Under the pieces are notes generated by a model. The model worked only from the letters and a program-made list of their open reading frames with translations. It was not told the origin of the DNA and did no database searches. Positions 61,279 through 64,000 of a stretch of 64,000 nucleotides of DNA are shown here, one piece after another. Source of the DNA: Rhizobiales bacterium PAR1 (GTDB lineage: Bacteria > Pseudomonadota > Alphaproteobacteria > Rhizobiales > Beijerinckiaceae); NCBI GenBank assembly GCA_002256205.1, contig NKIW01000002.1, positions 434,001-498,000 on the forward strand, in the 5' to 3' direction. Numbering within the stretch: position 1 is the first letter of the stretch; each line of letters starts with the position of its first letter. A program made the translations under genes and the position numbers.

Positions 61279-62058
61279 ATGGCCGACATGAGCGCAGAAG
61301 ATCACGCCGACTATCTCCCCGTCGTACGTCGTCCGACACTGGAAGATCTGAAGATCGCGCTTTCAAAGGGCTGGGCCGATTTCAAGGCAGCACCAACCTT
61401 CGGCTTGATCGTCGGCGGGGTCTATACCTTCGGGGGGCTGCTCATTCTTTATGTCGTCAGCGCCCTCGGCTACGGGTTTCTGGGCTTTCCGATTATGGCC
61501 GGCTTTGCGCTCATCGGCCCGTACGCGGCCATCGCGCTCTATGAGGTCAGCCGCCTGCGCGAGCGCGGCGAACGCGTCAGCTGGGAGGCCATGGCGAGAG
61601 ACCTGACCCCCGGCGTGATGCGCGAATGCTCGTACCTCGGCATTCTCTTGATCTTTCTTCTCGCGATCTGGCTGAAATCCGGCGCGGTGGTCTATGCGAT
61701 TTTCTTCGGCATGCACCTACTGTCGCTACCCGCCTTCATGGAAGCGCTGTTCTCGACGAGTTCCGGCTACGGCTTTCTGATGCTCGGCCATGTGATTGGC
61801 GCAGGCTTTGCCATTCTCGTGTTTTCGCTCTCCGTGGTGTCCTTCCCCCTGATGGTGGATCGCGGAACCGATTTCATCACAGCGCTCATTACCTCGATCC
61901 GGACGGTGAAACTCAACCCCCGGCTGATGCTGGGCTGGGGCGCCTTTATCGGCGTGATGCTGCTGATCGGCTTCCTGACGGTCTTTATCGGACTGATGAT
62001 CGTTTTGCCGATCCTCGGGCACACCTCATGGCACCTCTATCGCCGGGTCGTTGTCTGA
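61279..62058 (+). CDS. DUF2189 membrane protein
   Basis: A 259-residue polytopic protein with six predicted helices. It matches the DUF2189 pattern: TLEDLKIALSKGWADFKAAPTFGLIVGGVYTFGGLLIL, GPYAAIALYEVSRLRERGERVSWEAM, VVSFPLMVDRGTDFITALITSIRTVKLNP. Function is unknown; such proteins are often linked to cytochrome or respiratory contexts, but nothing here shows it. The ATG at 61279 is preceded by GGAGGAA. Confidence 0.8.
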   Translation: MADMSAEDHADYLPVVRRPTLEDLKIALSKGWADFKAAPTFGLIVGGVYTFGGLLILYVVSALGYGFLGFPIMAGFALIGPYAAIALYEVSRLRERGERVSWEAMARDLTPGVMRECSYLGILLIFLLAIWLKSGAVVYAIFFGMHLLSLPAFMEALFSTSSGYGFLMLGHVIGAGFAILVFSLSVVSFPLMVDRGTDFITALITSIRTVKLNPRLMLGWGAFIGVMLLIGFLTVFIGLMIVLPILGHTSWHLYRRVVV

Positions 62059-62190
62059 CGCGCGGTGTGGCGGCGCACTGCGCGTCGGGCCAAAATAATT
62101 TTATCACCCCTACTGAAAACGCCACAAACCGTGGCTATCTCTTGTCCTGTCGCCGCGGGGAGATGCGCGGCACATCCGAGGAGGCTTTGT

Positions 62191-62967
62191 ATGAATCCCC
62201 AAGAGCGTGCCGTGATCGACGGAATTTTCGAGCGTCTGAAGGGCGTGGCCAGCCAGCCGCGTGATCCCGAAGTCGAGCGCTATATCGCCGAGCTCGTGCG
62301 GCAGCAGCCCTATGCGACCTACGCATTGGCGCAATCGACCTATGTGCAGGAACAGGCCCTCCTGAACCAGCAGCAGCAGATCGAGCAGCTGCAGGCGGAA
62401 ATTGATCGCCTCCAGCAGGCACAGGCCCAACCCCAGACCGCACCGCAGAGCGGTGGTTTCCTTTCCGGCCTGTTCGGTGGCGGTGCAGCAGCTCAGGCTC
62501 CGCGCCAGGAACCGCCGGCTTACGGCCAGCGTGGCGCACCGCCTCCGGGCTACCAGCAGCCGATGGCGCCACAAGCCCCGGCGAGCGGACCGTGGGGGCG
62601 CCAGCCCCAGCAGCAGCAGGCCGCGGAAGCCCCTCCAGCCCGACAGGGCATGGGATTTCTGGGCACGGCGGCGGCAGCAGCAGCCGGCGTTGCCGGCGGC
62701 ATGATGGTCGGCAGCCTGTTGTCGAATGCCTTCGGCGGTGGCCATGCCAATGCCGGTCAGAACGGTCTCGGCCTTGGCGGCATGGGCCAGAGCGGCATGG
62801 GACAAGGCGGCTCACCGTTCGGCGGGCAGAACAACACCGGCAACCAGAATGCCCTCAGCCAAGAAGCGCAAGGCGCGAGCCCCGAGCTTCAGGACGAGGA
62901 TGACAGCTACGACGACGATGCCGGCGATTTTGGCGCGGACGATGGCGGCGACACCTACGACGCATAA
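62191..62967 (+). CDS. DUF2076 domain protein
   Basis: A 258-residue protein. The N-terminus NPQERAVIDGIFERLKGVASQPRDPEVERYIAELVRQQPYATYALAQSTYVQEQALLNQQQQIEQLQ is the DUF2076 signature with a coiled coil. The rest is Gln/Pro/Gly-rich, has a hydrophobic Ala/Gly segment (AAAAAGVAGGMMVGSLL) and an acidic C-terminus (DEDDSYDDDAGDFGADDGGDTYDA). The hydrophobic segment could insert in a membrane. The ATG at 62191 has GAGGAGG upstream. Function unknown. Confidence 0.82.
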   Translation: MNPQERAVIDGIFERLKGVASQPRDPEVERYIAELVRQQPYATYALAQSTYVQEQALLNQQQQIEQLQAEIDRLQQAQAQPQTAPQSGGFLSGLFGGGAAAQAPRQEPPAYGQRGAPPPGYQQPMAPQAPASGPWGRQPQQQQAAEAPPARQGMGFLGTAAAAAAGVAGGMMVGSLLSNAFGGGHANAGQNGLGLGGMGQSGMGQGGSPFGGQNNTGNQNALSQEAQGASPELQDEDDSYDDDAGDFGADDGGDTYDA

Positions 62968-62996
62968 GCGCATCGCTTCGCTCGAGACATAATAAA

Positions 62997-63024
62997 AAGG
63001 CCCCGGAAAACCGGGGCCTTCTTT
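62997..63024 (+). terminator. Terminator after the DUF2076 gene
   Basis: A 10-bp stem (62997-63006 with 63011-63020) with an AAAA loop is followed by CTTTCTT. It lies between convergent genes. Confidence 0.85.
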
Positions 63025-63059
63025 CTTCCGGGGGGTCCGGTTTATAACTTCTGGAAGGG

Positions 63060-63965
63060 TCAGATCACGATCACCTTGGTGCCGACGCGCACGCGACCAT
63101 AGAGATCCTCGACATCCTGATTGCGCATCCGGATGCAGCCTGAGGAAACGGCACGACCGATCGTCTCGGGCTCGTTGGTGCCGTGGATACGATAGAGCGA
63201 GGAGCCGAGATACATCGCCCGCGCGCCCAGCGGATTTTCCGGCCCGCCCGCCATATGGCGCGGCAGATCGGGGCGGCGCTTGAGCATTTCGGCAGGCGGA
63301 CGCCAGTCCGGCCACTCACGTTTCATCGAAATCGTCTTGACGCCGGCCCATTCAAAACCCGGACGCCCGACGCCGATGCCATAGCGCAACGCGCGGCCAT
63401 TGCCCTGCACGAGGTAAAGGTACTTGCTCGGCGTATCGATCACCAGGGTCCCCGGCGCATGCGGGCCGTTGTAGGTGACTTCCTGCTTCTCGAACCGCGG
63501 ATCAAAGCCCGGCTGGATCGGCGCCGGCGTGCGATCACGCTGCATACCGCGGCCCGGCACACCCGGAAGCGCATTGGGATCATCCTCAAGCAGCGCCGGT
63601 CCGGCAAAGGCCTGCTGCTGGATATGGCCGCCCGGCGGTAGCGGCGCGGCGACGATATCCGGTCTATAACCCGGCGCCGGCATGGCCGGACGCGCGGAAA
63701 CCGGGGCGGGGCGGATATAGGTCGGCTGGCGCGGAGCGGCATAAACAGGAGCACCCTGACGATGCTGCGGCGTATTGCCGGTCATCAGGAATTCGATGAA
63801 ACCGCCACCCAGATCGCCACGCGCCGGGTCTGCCAGAGCAAGCGACGGCACAAGACACAGAGCCGCGACAGCCACTGTGAAACGCAGGTGCTGGAGCGAA
63901 CCAGCAGATTGTGGACGGCTAGATTGCGGACAGCGTGGGCCACCAGAGAACGCAGAACCAGACAT
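63060..63965 (-). CDS. L,D-transpeptidase (YkuD family)
   Basis: A protein of about 301 residues. A hydrophobic N-terminal stretch (LRFTVAVAALCLVPSLALADPARG) is a signal peptide. A Pro-rich region follows. The catalytic YkuD domain has VIDTPSKYLYLVQGNGRALRYGIGVGRPGFEW, then YRIHGTNEPETIGRAVSSGCIRMRNQDVEDLYGRV with the Cys nucleophile in SSGCIRM. It cross-links peptidoglycan or attaches proteins to it, in the periplasm. ATG 63965 follows GAAGGATG; a GTG at 63980 is an alternative start. Confidence 0.9.
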   Translation of the reverse strand: MSGSAFSGGPRCPQSSRPQSAGSLQHLRFTVAVAALCLVPSLALADPARGDLGGGFIEFLMTGNTPQHRQGAPVYAAPRQPTYIRPAPVSARPAMPAPGYRPDIVAAPLPPGGHIQQQAFAGPALLEDDPNALPGVPGRGMQRDRTPAPIQPGFDPRFEKQEVTYNGPHAPGTLVIDTPSKYLYLVQGNGRALRYGIGVGRPGFEWAGVKTISMKREWPDWRPPAEMLKRRPDLPRHMAGGPENPLGARAMYLGSSLYRIHGTNEPETIGRAVSSGCIRMRNQDVEDLYGRVRVGTKVIVI

Positions 63966-64000
63966 TGCGACATCCTTCACGAAACAGCTGACACGTGCCG

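Overview
The window reads as an alphaproteobacterial chromosome, most likely Hyphomicrobiales (Rhizobiales). The evidence is the set of lineage-specific genes: ctrA, chpT, sciP, flbD, a DUF1134/EipA-type envelope protein, a Tad pilus with Flp pilins, a PmtA-type methyltransferase, and GANTC sites clustered before ctrA. Most genes are GC-rich. Assignments come from reading motifs and family resemblance; no database search was run.

Layout. 1-10.1 kb is housekeeping: the 3' end of serA, an EamA transporter, an amidotransferase, a DUF4139 protein, purA, a proline-rich membrane protein, a flavin-binding-fold protein, rpoH and rluD. At 10.23 kb a tRNA-Glu(CTC) carries an integrated element of about 6.4 kb (10293-16689), bounded by a 17-bp direct repeat copied from the tRNA 3' end. 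It encodes a tyrosine integrase, three proteins of unknown function, an AT-rich membrane protein gene and a serine recombinase. It also holds four copies of an undescribed motif of about 30 bp. From 16.8 to 23 kb are a TPR/SPINDLY-type O-GlcNAc transferase, a metallo-beta-lactamase-fold hydrolase, envelope proteins and cysQ.

23.2-46.4 kb is a cell-cycle and motility block. It holds chpT, a chemotaxis operon (cheA-cheW-cheY-cheB-cheR), ctrA, fliI-fliJ, then on the minus strand fliF-fliG-fliH-fliN-flbD and flhA, then sciP and flgD after fliK. A CtrA phosphorelay component (ChpT), CtrA itself, its inhibitor SciP and the sigma-54 activator FlbD all lie beside the flagellar genes they are known to control in Caulobacter. 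CtrA-box-like sequences stand before fliF and flhA, and seven GANTC sites lie before ctrA.

46.6-56.5 kb holds mnmA, a pmtA-like gene, a tRNA-Met, a TetR regulator with three palindromic operators, and a large LplT-PlsC-acyl-ligase fusion for phospholipid recycling. After these come a HAD-UbiA fusion, a GtrA protein and a polytopic glycosyltransferase, a set that resembles a polyprenyl-phosphate-pentose pathway. 56.6-60.6 kb is part of a Tad pilus locus: two TadE/TadG-like minor pilins, a CpaC N-terminal-like protein and four tandem Flp pilin genes of 57 codons. The window closes with a NUDIX hydrolase, DUF2189 and DUF2076 proteins and an L,D-transpeptidase.

No rRNA, CRISPR array or intact insertion sequence was seen. 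The least explained parts are the tRNA-Glu element with its repeats, the four-pilin array, and the HAD-UbiA/GtrA/glycosyltransferase set.
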